This document shows, piece by piece, positions 48,322 to 56,932 of a DNA stretch of 64,000 nt. Source of the stretch: Mycobacterium sp. (GTDB taxonomy: Bacteria; Actinomycetota; Actinomycetes; Mycobacteriales; Mycobacteriaceae); assembly GCF_002863225.1 (NCBI RefSeq), contig NZ_PKEK01000050.1, forward strand, positions 62,001-126,000, in the 5' to 3' direction. The notes below the pieces were generated by a model. It saw nothing but the letters and a program-made list of their open reading frames with translations, ran no database searches and had not been told where the DNA came from. A program made the translations under genes and the position numbers. Within the stretch, counting starts at the first letter, position 1; every line of letters begins with the position of its first letter.

Positions 48322-48843
48322 TCAGGCGCCCTTGTGTTCTGCGCGGCCGAATGTCCACGCGATGATCTCGTCCAGGCGCACGCGAAGCTCGTCATGTCTG
48401 GCGACCTCGCCGTCGGGCTGCCGGTAGGCGACCTTCGACAGGTGAACGTAGTCGTGGGATCGGCAGGTGCCGTCGGCTTTCTGGGAGTCTCCGCCATTGC
48501 TGGTGGACCCCGGACGCCGGTGGTCGATTCCGACGGTCTGGAGGTAGTGCAGCACCTTCTGGTCGTAGTACCAGCACGGCTCGATGCTGCCGCTGACGCT
48601 GGCCGAGGCGAGGTAGAGGGTCACGTCGACCGCCCGACCGGGTGCCGGCGGATTCGCCTCCACAGCGTCGATCACGAGGTGGAGCTTGTGATCGGTCACT
48701 GTGTGCGTGATGGCGGTTTCGACTGCGGTCACAATGGCTCCCTGTGCACCTACGATCGCCGCGATCGGCGAGCTCTTCAGGCGGAGAATAACCCAACCCG
48801 GGCGGCGCCGTCGCTCGGATTCCTGGGCGTTGGCACTGTTCAC
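48322..48843 (-). CDS. Conserved hypothetical protein
   Basis: 173 residues from GTG at 48843. No signal peptide or membrane helix. The sequence has a segment AIVGAQGAIVTAVETAITHT followed by a charged, His-rich C-terminal region (HLVIDAVEANPPAPGR, WYYDQKVLHYLQTVGIDH, GTCRSHDYVHLSKV) with two cysteines. I do not recognise the family. It follows the kinase gene by 117 bases on the same strand and could share its transcript. Confidence 0.6.
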   Translation of the reverse strand: MNSANAQESERRRRPGWVILRLKSSPIAAIVGAQGAIVTAVETAITHTVTDHKLHLVIDAVEANPPAPGRAVDVTLYLASASVSGSIEPCWYYDQKVLHYLQTVGIDHRRPGSTSNGGDSQKADGTCRSHDYVHLSKVAYRQPDGEVARHDELRVRLDEIIAWTFGRAEHKGA

Positions 48844-48960
48844 CTGCCGTTTAGGTGCCTGGCATGTCGGGTGGCCCGACAGAACGAGTCGAGCGCCGAA
48901 TTCACCCTAGGAGAACCGCATTCCCGGGCCTGGCGGTGTCGGCGCCGCCACACGCCACCG

Positions 48961-50916
48961 TCAATCGCCGGTGCGGGTGAAAGTCGTCTCGTAGTCGTGG
49001 GTGTTGGTGCAGCCGCCGGAGATGTCGACGTGCTCCGCGAGCTTCCAGACGCTGATCGGATCCTGCGGCGGTTGCGGCATCGCCCCTTGGATGGACCACT
49101 CGTTGTGCTGCGGGCTGCCGTTCTTGCACTTGGTGTCCCTGATCGAGTGCCTGGTCCACTTGCCATCGGCGAACAGGAATTGGCGGGACGAACCGTCTGC
49201 GGTGTCGGTGAACGAGGAAAGGCAACGGCTGCCGTCTCGGAGACAATCGGTTACGGCCACGTAATCCTCCGGTTTACTCGCCGGGTTGGTCGATTCCGCG
49301 TGGTAGTGGCCGTTCAAAGCCGCCGCGGGCGACACCACCCTCGGCGGCTGCGGAACTGGATCGGCGACCAGACCTCGATCGGCAGCACCGGTCCGGGTGA
49401 AGGTGACCGGCGCCCGGCGCCCGCATCCCGACTCGCCAACCGTGCTGTAGGTGCCGGTGAATCGGTCGGATTTGCCCTTCACCGAGAACACCACCCAGCG
49501 GGGGCTCGGCTCGCTCCCTTTGCAGTCGGTCGCGGAGTCACCCTCGGCCACGGCCAACCACCCGCCGTCGACATAGTCGAAGATCAGAGCCGAAGTGTAG
49601 CCGCCGGCGCCCACCATCGACGCCGTTGCAACGCAACGTTTTCCGTGGCAGGCGGACCGCACCACCCAGGTTTGGTCCGGTGTATCACCGTCTTTGGGTT
49701 TACCCAGAAAAGTCGTTCGTGCGCCGAACTTCGCCGTGAAGACGCCGTCGAACGTCGGGCCGGCCGGTGGGAGAGGCGCCGGCGGCCGCGCCTTGGCCTT
49801 GTCCGCCGAACCGCTGACGTGGCCCAGAGTCACCCACAGCACTCCGGCCACCAGCGCGACGACGACCACCGCTATCAGCGCGATGATGCGCGGCTGAGCG
49901 ATCTTGCTGCGCTTGGGTTCTGGTGACATCAGTCCTTGTGCGTGCGGCGGTCCGGCGGGTGTGGTGTATCCCGGCGTGCGGTACTGCGTCGCATCGCCCG
50001 CCGGTCCACCCCACGAGTTGTCGAACCGCGGGGGTGGCGGTGTCATGCTCGCCACGGCGGTCGCCCTCGATCCGAATTCTGCGGCGTGCGGGGGTGGCGA
50101 GGCGTGACGCGAGATAGCCGTGTGTGCGGCCGAGCTCAGTTCCACGGCTGTGGAGTATCGCTGGTCGGGGTCCTTGGCCATCCCGCGGGCGATGACGTCG
50201 TCGATCGCTTGGGGCAGGGTGGTCTGGACGGCCGAGGGCCGCGGCGGCGGGGTCGACAAGTGACCGGCCACCTGCTGCTCCACGCTGTCCCCCGGGAACG
50301 GTCGTTCGCCGGTAAGAGTCTGGTGCAGAACACATGTCAGCGCGTAGACGTCCGAGCGCGCATCCGGCCGGCCCGCGCCGAATCGTTCGGGCGCCATGTA
50401 CGCCCAGGTGCCGATTGCCGACCCGGTTGCGGTCAGCCCCGTCTCGCCGATCGTTCGGGCAATTCCGAAGTCGATCAAGTAGGCGAAGTCGGAATTGGTC
50501 ACCAGGACGTTGGATGGCTTCACGTCGCGGTGGACGAGCCCGGCCGCATGCGCCGCTTGTAACGCCGACGCCACCTGCTCGATGATCTTGACGGCGCGGG
50601 CCGGCTCCAACGGGCCCTGGCTCAGCAGCGCCTCCAGGTCGCGCCCCTCGATCAGACGCATATCCACGTAGAGACGACCGTCGATCTCGCCGAAGTTGTG
50701 GATCGGCACGATGTGGGGTTCGTACAGACCGGCGGCCAACTGCGCCTCGCGCCGGAATCTTTCCTGAAAGACGCTGTCATCGGCCAGGTGCGAAGGCAAC
50801 AGCTTCAGGGCGACAACCCGGTTGGTTGCGGTGTCGTGAGCCCGCCAGACCTCACCCATGCCGCCGCGGCCCAGCAACGTCTGCAACGTGTAGCGCCCGA
50901 ATGGCCTACCCTCCAC
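48961..50916 (-). CDS. Receptor-like Ser/Thr protein kinase with duplicated sensor domain
   Basis: 651 residues from GTG at 50916. Residues 1-270 form a Hanks-type kinase: GRGGMGEVWRAHD (P-loop), VVALKLLPSH (Lys), HRDVKPSNVL (Asp about 130), IDFGIART (DFG) and GTWAYMAPER. A Pro-rich juxtamembrane segment leads to one transmembrane helix (about 342-362). Outside, residues about 375-510 and 525-651 are two copies of a domain with four cysteines in matching order and a shared ending FTRTG. It resembles mycobacterial Pkn receptors in layout. Expected to sense an envelope signal and phosphorylate cytoplasmic targets. Confidence 0.92.
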   Translation of the reverse strand: MEGRPFGRYTLQTLLGRGGMGEVWRAHDTATNRVVALKLLPSHLADDSVFQERFRREAQLAAGLYEPHIVPIHNFGEIDGRLYVDMRLIEGRDLEALLSQGPLEPARAVKIIEQVASALQAAHAAGLVHRDVKPSNVLVTNSDFAYLIDFGIARTIGETGLTATGSAIGTWAYMAPERFGAGRPDARSDVYALTCVLHQTLTGERPFPGDSVEQQVAGHLSTPPPRPSAVQTTLPQAIDDVIARGMAKDPDQRYSTAVELSSAAHTAISRHASPPPHAAEFGSRATAVASMTPPPPRFDNSWGGPAGDATQYRTPGYTTPAGPPHAQGLMSPEPKRSKIAQPRIIALIAVVVVALVAGVLWVTLGHVSGSADKAKARPPAPLPPAGPTFDGVFTAKFGARTTFLGKPKDGDTPDQTWVVRSACHGKRCVATASMVGAGGYTSALIFDYVDGGWLAVAEGDSATDCKGSEPSPRWVVFSVKGKSDRFTGTYSTVGESGCGRRAPVTFTRTGAADRGLVADPVPQPPRVVSPAAALNGHYHAESTNPASKPEDYVAVTDCLRDGSRCLSSFTDTADGSSRQFLFADGKWTRHSIRDTKCKNGSPQHNEWSIQGAMPQPPQDPISVWKLAEHVDISGGCTNTHDYETTFTRTGD

Positions 50917-51186
50917 CGAACCTCCCAGCGACTGCTCAGCAACTGCTCAGCTGCATCACCTTAACCCTTGTCAGCGCTCCCATCAGGGTGTCGTGAATTC
51001 CGGCCGTCGCTTCCACCGCGGCGGCGTTGTCGGCGACTGGGAGCAAACTCGGCACGAGGCCTACGCATGCCGCTTCACGTGCAGCGATGGAGGCCAAGTG
51101 AGATTTATTTGAAGTCGATATGAGCCTCACCGCCGCCCGGCCGAAAAGCTTTTCCCGCCCGGCTCATTCGGCCGGATCGGCGAGCC

Positions 51187-51783
51187 CTAACGCTGCAGGC
51201 TGCGGAGCGTGCTCTTGACGAATTTTGCCAGCACCTCGTCGCGCTCGGCACCTGTCTCGCGAGCGCTGGTCAACAAGGCGTAGAGGCCCAACAAAAAGAA
51301 CGCAGCGCTGTGATAGGCGTCCACGTCGTCGTACAACACGCCGCGTACCCGTGAACGCTCGATCTCGGCCGCAAGCAAGACGAACGTCGGATGCTTGGTC
51401 CACTTGTCGTCCTCTGGACGTGCCGGCGAAAAATACAAGCTGATGACGTCGCGGAACAGAGCTGCGCCCCACTGGTTTTCAAGCTCGACGACCAGCCGGA
51501 TTATCTCGTGCAGGACTGCCGCGATGTCGCGACGCACGTCCAAAAATCGACTCAGTTTCTCCGCGAGATAATCCTCGTCGCGGCCGATCAACTCCAGCAG
51601 TACGTGTTCCTTGCTGGGAAAGTGGAAGTAGAACGTGCTCCGCGCGACCCCGGCGGCTTCCACGATCGCGTTGATGTCGGCCGAGCCCGTGCCCGCGCGC
51701 TGGAACTCCACGATCGCGGCGTCGAGCACCCGCGCCCGCGTTTTTCGGCGCTGCGCCTCCCGGCTCGTCACACTCTCCCGCAC
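51187..51783 (-). CDS. TetR-family transcriptional regulator
   Basis: 198 residues from GTG at 51783. Helix-turn-helix: GSADINAIVEAAGVARSTFY then FHFPSKEHVLLELI. The remainder (AFFLLGLYALLTSARETGAE) is a typical ligand-binding helical domain. Divergent from the four-gene membrane operon that starts at 51982, which it most likely controls. Upstream, a 270-base gap to the kinase gene holds two direct repeats of ACTGCTCAGC and nothing else that I can support. Confidence 0.88.
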   Translation of the reverse strand: MRESVTSREAQRRKTRARVLDAAIVEFQRAGTGSADINAIVEAAGVARSTFYFHFPSKEHVLLELIGRDEDYLAEKLSRFLDVRRDIAAVLHEIIRLVVELENQWGAALFRDVISLYFSPARPEDDKWTKHPTFVLLAAEIERSRVRGVLYDDVDAYHSAAFFLLGLYALLTSARETGAERDEVLAKFVKSTLRSLQR

Positions 51784-51822
51784 CCTGTCATTGTGCAGCA
51801 GCGAACGCGTTCACCGACAGAT

Positions 51823-51837
51823 GTCAACGATATTGAC
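51823..51837. promoter_or_regulatory. GTCAA-CGATA-TTGAC dyad between TetR gene and membrane operon
   Basis: Perfect five-base arms around a five-base centre, placed in the 198-base divergent spacer. Several other TGTCA elements lie nearby (51786, 51880 and later), in keeping with a multi-site TetR operator. The role is inferred from position. Confidence 0.45.
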
Positions 51838-51981
51838 CCCCTGGATGCGATTACAAGTTGCAAAGCGCGTATTTCGTTGTCATTTGTCAGCGAGCGTGAT
51901 ACATCTGGAGGCACTTGCGCCGGTCTTTGTCAGGCGCGTCGTGGGCCGACTGCAACAGGGCGCGAGGCAGGAGCGTTGTCG

Positions 51982-52686
51982 ATGAACACTCGAGGTCAAC
52001 GCATCCTGCTGTGGACCGCACCGCCGGCTGTCGCGCTGTTCGCTCTCGCCTACGTTCTGTTTCCGGTCTTCTCGCCACCGCTGTCACCGATGTTGACGCC
52101 CGAGCAGGTCGCGGCGTTCTTCAGGAGCAATACGACCGGGATACTTGGCGTGGCGATTCTGTGCAACTTGATCGCCTGCTCCCTCGTGCCACTTTTCGCG
52201 GTGACGGCCGTGCAGATTTCCCGCGTCGCCACCTCCAGCACCGTGCTGACCTACGCCTACATCATCTGCGTCGGCGTCGGAACCACCGGCTTCATACTCG
52301 CCGACTACTGCTGGGGCATGGCCGCTTTCAGGCCGGACCGCGACCCGCAACTGATCAGCCTGCTCAATGACATGGCGTGGTTCTTCTTCATCGCACCGGT
52401 GGGCACGATCATGGTGCAGAACCTCTGCTTCGCGCTCAGCGTCTATCTCGACAGACGAGCCGACCCGGTGTTTCCACGCTGGGCGGCACACTTCAACGTC
52501 GCGACGGTGGCACTGCTCGCGCCGAGCGCCTTCTCCATACTCTGCAAGAGCGGACCGCTGGCCTGGAATGGCGGTCTCTCATTTACCCTGCGGCTGACCA
52601 CTTTTGCGGTCTACATCGTGGTGATGTTCGCGGTCCTCCTGCGGGCCGTGAACCGCCAGGGTGACGAGCAGGTGGTGTTGGCATGA
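51982..52686 (+). CDS. Multi-helix membrane protein A of the subunit III/IV operon
   Basis: 234 residues from ATG at 51982 (GCAGGAGCG upstream). Six hydrophobic helices, beginning ILLWTAPPAVALFALAYVLF. The segment GMAAFRPDRDPQLISLLND and the later KSGPLAWNGGLSF match positions in the next gene's product, so the two are paralogs. There are no His-rich helices of the kind that bind heme in oxidase subunit I, and no copper motif. No family with known function recognised. First of four overlapping or tightly spaced genes (next start overlaps by ATGA). Confidence 0.82.
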   Translation: MNTRGQRILLWTAPPAVALFALAYVLFPVFSPPLSPMLTPEQVAAFFRSNTTGILGVAILCNLIACSLVPLFAVTAVQISRVATSSTVLTYAYIICVGVGTTGFILADYCWGMAAFRPDRDPQLISLLNDMAWFFFIAPVGTIMVQNLCFALSVYLDRRADPVFPRWAAHFNVATVALLAPSAFSILCKSGPLAWNGGLSFTLRLTTFAVYIVVMFAVLLRAVNRQGDEQVVLA

Positions 52687-53483
52687 GCAGCGGCGTCGCC
52701 ACCGAACCCGCGACCACCGCCGGGCACACCCGGTCGTGGCGCGAGAATCCGAAGCTCGATCAGTGGATCGCCTTTTGGACCGTGCCGTTCTTCTTCAGCG
52801 TGTTCGGGCTGGTCTTCGTGCCGCTGAGCTGGATGATGCCGCCACGCTCCCCGAGCGCCTCCACGCCGCACATTCTCGACTTCATGCACTCGCACAACTT
52901 GCTCGTCGCGTGCACGATCCTCACTCTGTCTTACGGTTTGGCGCCGGTGTCGAATGCTGTGTACCTCACCCAGATCAAGCGGATGTCGGTCAGCCCCGTG
53001 TTCCGCTACTCGTTCATGACCGGCGCCATCACCGGAGCCATTGTCGGCATGCTGTTCCCGATGTTCTGCTTCGGCCTCGGCGCCTTCCGGCAAGGTTATC
53101 GGCCGGCGGTCCAGGCGATGCTCTACGACTTCGGCTATCTGGCGTTCATCGGGTCGCTGGGCTGCTTCTGCGTCATGTGGATGGCGTTCGGGCTGGCGAT
53201 CATCCTCGACGAGAACAATGTCCTGCCCAAGTGGTTGGGCTATTACACCGTCTGGCAGTACGTCACCGAGTTGATGGCTGCTCCGGTGTGGATCGCCAAA
53301 TCCGGGCCGTTCGCGTGGAACGGCATCATGACCTTCTGGTTCGCCATGGCGCTCTACGTCTCCTGGCAGATGATCGTCTACTTCTGCATCTTCCGGGCCA
53401 TCAAGAACCAGCCGGAGTCCGAACTCGACAACGCTGCAAAGGATCTGACGGGCCCGATATCCGAGGCTCGAGCAATCGCATGA
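52683..53483 (+). CDS. Multi-helix membrane protein B, paralog of protein A
   Basis: 266 residues; ATG at 52683 overlaps the previous stop. It has an extra soluble N-terminus (about 25 residues) and six helices. Aligned with protein A: GLGAFRQGYRPAVQAMLYD and IAKSGPFAWNGIMTFW correspond to GMAAFRPDRD... and LCKSGPLAWNG. The motif KSGPxAWNG in both is probably important to the family. Two paralogs side by side suggest a heterodimer. Function unknown. Confidence 0.82.
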   Translation: MSSGVATEPATTAGHTRSWRENPKLDQWIAFWTVPFFFSVFGLVFVPLSWMMPPRSPSASTPHILDFMHSHNLLVACTILTLSYGLAPVSNAVYLTQIKRMSVSPVFRYSFMTGAITGAIVGMLFPMFCFGLGAFRQGYRPAVQAMLYDFGYLAFIGSLGCFCVMWMAFGLAIILDENNVLPKWLGYYTVWQYVTELMAAPVWIAKSGPFAWNGIMTFWFAMALYVSWQMIVYFCIFRAIKNQPESELDNAAKDLTGPISEARAIA

Positions 53484-54091
53484 CCAACGTTGCCGAGGAA
53501 TCGCCCATCGGCATCGATCCTTCGGGGTCGGATGCCGAGGTAGCCGGTCATGTACCCGGCGAGTCGAGCATGTGGTTTTTCGTCATCGGCGACCTGCTCA
53601 TCTTCGGCGTCTATTTCGTCGTGTACATGTTCTACCGGCGCCAGAATCACGAGCAGTTCCTGCAAAGCCAAGCGCAACTCAACCTGGACATCGGTGCCAT
53701 CAACACCGTCATGCTGCTGACCAGCTCGCTGTTCGTCGCGCTCGGTGTGACGGCGGCGCGGGCTGGAGACACCGCGGATGCATTGCGGCGCTTCGGTGTT
53801 GCCGTTGTATTCGGTGCCGCCTTCCCGCTGCTCAAGCTGTTCGAGTGGATCCCCGAAATCAGCGAAGGTCTGACTCCGGGTAAGAATTTGTTCTTCATGT
53901 ACTACTTCGTGATGACCGGTATGCATCTCTGCCACGTGCTGCTCGGTCTGGTCATCCTGGGATTTGTCATCCGCAACTTGAAAACATCTGCGAGGCCGAA
54001 GATCTCGTTGATCGAGACCGGTGCCACCTACTGGCACATGGTCGACGTCTTGTGGCTGGTCTTGTTCGCCCTGCTCTACTTGATGAGGTAG
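53480..54091 (+). CDS. Cytochrome c oxidase subunit III-like protein (NorE-type)
   Basis: 203 residues from ATG at 53480, overlapping the previous stop by ATGA. Five helices with subunit III features: SSMWFFVIGDLLIFGVYFVV, the FEWIPEISEGLTPGKNLFF loop and TGMHLCHVLLGLVILGFV with His in the membrane, ending TYWHMVDVLWLVLFALLYLM. This short form resembles NorE, a subunit III homolog attached to nitric oxide reductases. No subunit I or II gene is present in the window. Confidence 0.88.
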   Translation: MTNVAEESPIGIDPSGSDAEVAGHVPGESSMWFFVIGDLLIFGVYFVVYMFYRRQNHEQFLQSQAQLNLDIGAINTVMLLTSSLFVALGVTAARAGDTADALRRFGVAVVFGAAFPLLKLFEWIPEISEGLTPGKNLFFMYYFVMTGMHLCHVLLGLVILGFVIRNLKTSARPKISLIETGATYWHMVDVLWLVLFALLYLMR

Positions 54092-54094
54092 ACG

Positions 54095-54373
54095 ATGACG
54101 TCGCTGATCCGCAACCCGCTGACCGTGGTCTGGGCGCTGCTCACCACCGTCACCCTGGTGTCGTGGTTGGTCGCCCGCGACGGTGGTGCGGCGCACCAAC
54201 TCAACACCTCGGTGACCGTGACCGTGCTGTTGATCGCGGCAGTGAAAACCTCGCTGGTGATCAGTCATTTCATGGAGGTCCGACGTGCACCGGCGTGGCT
54301 CAGGGCCACCGCGGGCGGATGGGTGCTGGTGCTGTTCGCGTTGCTGCTGGGCGTCTACTTCGCCGGTCGCTGA
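54095..54373 (+). CDS. Cytochrome c oxidase subunit IV-like small membrane protein (NorF-type)
   Basis: 92 residues with three helices: PLTVVWALLTTVTLVSWLV, VTVTVLLIAAVKTSLVISHF and WVLVLFALLLGVYFAG. The KTSLVISHFMEVR segment is the hallmark of prokaryotic subunit IV (COX4-pro) proteins. It starts three bases after the subunit III-like gene, and the usual III/IV pairing is kept. Last gene of the operon, followed by two hairpins. Confidence 0.85.
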   Translation: MTSLIRNPLTVVWALLTTVTLVSWLVARDGGAAHQLNTSVTVTVLLIAAVKTSLVISHFMEVRRAPAWLRATAGGWVLVLFALLLGVYFAGR

Positions 54374-54379
54374 AGACGT

Positions 54380-54407
54380 GGCCGTGTCGGCCATCGGTTA
54401 CACCGAT
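54380..54407. terminator. Tandem hairpins between convergent genes
   Basis: GGCCG-TGT-CGGCC (54380-54392) is followed directly by ATCGGT-TAC-ACCGAT (54393-54407). They fill the 33-base gap between the convergent stops of the subunit IV-like gene and the amidohydrolase, as expected for a bidirectional terminator. Confidence 0.6.
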
Positions 54408-55723
54408 TACGTCGATCTTCCGCCCGTCATGATCGTCGCCATCCGGGCCTTCATCTCTCCGTAGGTGATGGCCTGCGCGCCCGGCTTCGGGATGCGCTCG
54501 ACGTCGACCTTGGGCGTCGACAGGTCCTTGTCGGCGACCTGACGCCGCAGGGCCGATACGGTGCAATTCTCCCGACCCAGTCGCTCGACACCCTTGTAGC
54601 TGAAGGCTTTCGCCGCGTTACGCCAGGAGATCGCCTCCACCTCTTCGTCCGAACAGCCGTCGAGTTCTGCAGCGAGTTGTTCGGGGGCGTCTGGCCAGCT
54701 CGAATCCGAATGCGGGTAGTCCATCTCCCAACAGATGGTCTCGACTCCGATGCGGTGCCGATTCTCGATGCCGACGCGATCCCGAATGAAGCAGGAAAGA
54801 AAGTTTCTCCGAAATACATCTGTCGGAGTCAGACCACTCCCCAAGTCGTCGCCCGTCCAGGCCCGCTGACGGCTGTAGACGTCTTCAAAACGCTCCAGCA
54901 GGAACGGAATCCATCCGATACCACCCTCCGACAGGGCGAACTTGACGGTTGGAAATTCTTTGACGACCCGGGAGAACAACAGATCCGCGGTGAACCTGCC
55001 GGTGTCGAGCGCCAGCATCGAGTTGTACGCAAGATAGCTGGTCTGATCTGACGGGACAGGCAATCCGCCTCCGGTCCCGATGTGAATGTTGACCACGGTG
55101 TTGTTCTCGCAGATGGCCTCCCACAACACATCCCAATGGGTGTCCTGCCACGGCGGCTGTCCGTAGTTGGCGATGTGCTGAGGCACGGTGACGGCCCGGC
55201 ACCCCAGCGATGCCAATCGGCGGACCTCTACTGCAGCCTGTCGGGGATCCCACAGCGGGAGAATCCCCATCGGAATGAAACGGTCGGGGTGGGCGCCACA
55301 CCAGTCTTCGATGTGCCAATCGTTGTAGGCCTTGACCATCACTCCCGAGACCTCGCGATCACCGCGAAAGGTGAACAGCGCACCCGAGATAGTTGGGAAG
55401 GAAGGAAAGCAAACGGAGGCCAGCACCCCGCAGGCGTTCATGTCGTCGACACGCGCGTCCACGTCATAGCAACCCCGCCGCATGTCCTCGAATCGTGACG
55501 GTTCGAATCCCCACTCGTCGTTCGGACGACCCGCGACGGCGTTCAGCCCGATATTGGGTAGCTTCATGCCGTCATACACCCAGGCGACGGAGCCGTCGGA
55601 CTCCTCGACGATCCGTGGGGCGTCATCCGCGTACCTTGCCGGCACCCGATTGGCAAACATGTCTGGCGGCTCGACGGTGTGGTCGTCAACGCTGATCAAC
55701 ACCAGATGCGACGGATCGAGCAT
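54407..55723 (-). CDS. Amidohydrolase-2 family metal-dependent hydrolase
   Basis: 438 residues; ATG at 55723 follows AAGGAG. The N-terminus ISVDDHTVEPPDMF carries a D-D-H variant of the metal motif; PDRFIPMGILPLWDP, VVNIHIGTGGG (His) and WEMDYPHSDSSWPD (His/Asp pair) complete the site. Longer than the other two paralogs in the window. The protein ends with a soluble extension after the barrel. Likely role: hydrolysis or decarboxylation of a ring-cleavage intermediate, but not determined. Convergent with the membrane operon. Confidence 0.87.
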   Translation of the reverse strand: MLDPSHLVLISVDDHTVEPPDMFANRVPARYADDAPRIVEESDGSVAWVYDGMKLPNIGLNAVAGRPNDEWGFEPSRFEDMRRGCYDVDARVDDMNACGVLASVCFPSFPTISGALFTFRGDREVSGVMVKAYNDWHIEDWCGAHPDRFIPMGILPLWDPRQAAVEVRRLASLGCRAVTVPQHIANYGQPPWQDTHWDVLWEAICENNTVVNIHIGTGGGLPVPSDQTSYLAYNSMLALDTGRFTADLLFSRVVKEFPTVKFALSEGGIGWIPFLLERFEDVYSRQRAWTGDDLGSGLTPTDVFRRNFLSCFIRDRVGIENRHRIGVETICWEMDYPHSDSSWPDAPEQLAAELDGCSDEEVEAISWRNAAKAFSYKGVERLGRENCTVSALRRQVADKDLSTPKVDVERIPKPGAQAITYGEMKARMATIMTGGRST

Positions 55724-55753
55724 AATCAGACTCCTTTTCGTGAGACGACCAGT

Positions 55754-56932
55754 TCAATTGCGGCGCAACAACATCATCGTCGTACCGCTGTTGGCGCCGC
55801 CGACTCCGCAGGCGGCGAGTTCGGCATCGGCGACTTGCCGGTCTCCACCCTCACCGCGCACCTGGACACAGGCTTCGTGCAGGTGACCGAAGCCGTGCAG
55901 GCGACCTCCGGAGAGTTGACCACCCGCGGTGTTGATCGGCAGCCGGCCGCCGAGCGAGAAGCGCGCCGGATCAGCCACCCACTCCCCCGATTCGCCGAAT
56001 TCGCAGAAGCCGAAGTCCTCGAGGAAGCAGAGCACGAAGACGCTGAAGCCGTCGTACAGCGAGGCGTAATCCACGTCACCGGGTGTGAAGTCGGTGCGAT
56101 CCCAGATTGTCGACCACCGCGAATTGAGCCGGGCGATGTCTTGTCCGCCCTCCCACAGGAACCGGTCGTGATGGGCGCAATCCAGCGCTTCGACGACGAC
56201 AGCCGGATGGTCCAGTTCAGCAGCGTGTTCCGCCCGGGACACCACAAATGCGGTCGCTCCGTCACACGCGATGTCGCAGTCATACATGCACAACGGCTCT
56301 GACACCATGCGCGCCCCGAGATAACCGTCGAGGTCGAGGGGGTCGGAGTAGATCGCCTTGGGATTGAGTTTGGCGTGCGCCCGGGTGACAATGGCCACCT
56401 GAGCAAGCTGCTCGCGGGTCAGCCCGAAACGTTCCATACGGGAACGGATCTGGAGCGCCGCGAGGTTCGCCGCCGACGCGCCGTAGGGCAGCTGCCAGCC
56501 GAGTTGACCTGTTGCCCGCGCACCGGCTGGCACACCGTAACCCCGCCGCCGATCCGCTCCCTGTGCGGTGCCTTCCCAGATGCTGCGCCAGCACAGCACG
56601 TGGTTGGCCAGTCCGCCCGCCACGGCGAGCATCGCATCGACGACAGCGCCGAGTTGGCCGGGGTACTCGACCCCGCCGGCCACCCAGTTGGGCCGAATAC
56701 CCAACGCGTCGTGGATTTCTCGCAGACCCGCCCCAGAGAACCCCTTGCCCGCCATGGACGCGCCCGGATAGGTCGTCAGTCCGTCGATGTCGGCCAACGT
56801 CAACCCCGCATCGGCGACTGCAGCGACACACGCATCGACGGTCAGCTCTACCGGATCCCGGCCGAGCCGACGTCCGATGTCGGACTGGCCGACTCCGCTG
56901 ATGATGACATCGTCTGTCAACCGGCCGGCCAT
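55754..56932 (-). CDS. Thiolase-like lipid-transfer protein (Ltp type)
   Basis: 392 residues from ATG at 56932, sharing a base with the upstream stop (TGATG). Thiolase-fold N-terminus DDVIISGVGQSDIG and ADAGLTLADIDGLTTYPG; LHGFGHLHEACVQVRG and ACGVGGANSGTTMMLLRR near the C-terminus. The nucleophilic Cys of degradative thiolases is absent (VEYPGQLGAVVDAM at that position), as in Ltp2-type retro-aldolases of sterol side chains. It pairs with the DUF35 protein next to it. Confidence 0.88.
   Translation of the reverse strand: MAGRLTDDVIISGVGQSDIGRRLGRDPVELTVDACVAAVADAGLTLADIDGLTTYPGASMAGKGFSGAGLREIHDALGIRPNWVAGGVEYPGQLGAVVDAMLAVAGGLANHVLCWRSIWEGTAQGADRRRGYGVPAGARATGQLGWQLPYGASAANLAALQIRSRMERFGLTREQLAQVAIVTRAHAKLNPKAIYSDPLDLDGYLGARMVSEPLCMYDCDIACDGATAFVVSRAEHAAELDHPAVVVEALDCAHHDRFLWEGGQDIARLNSRWSTIWDRTDFTPGDVDYASLYDGFSVFVLCFLEDFGFCEFGESGEWVADPARFSLGGRLPINTAGGQLSGGRLHGFGHLHEACVQVRGEGGDRQVADAELAACGVGGANSGTTMMLLRRN

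Noticed and set aside
50936..51130. 64-residue minus-strand frame between the kinase and TetR genes
   Set aside because: No clear start signal, no homology features and a composition like intergenic DNA.
52611..53093. Antisense open frame within the membrane operon
   Set aside because: Charged, repetitive translation on the opposite strand of clear transmembrane coding sequence, a shadow.
55498..55512. GGTTCGAATCCCCAC, which looks like the T-loop of a tRNA
   Set aside because: It lies inside the amidohydrolase gene and encodes part of the conserved protein on the minus strand; no acceptor stem or anticodon arm is present upstream.
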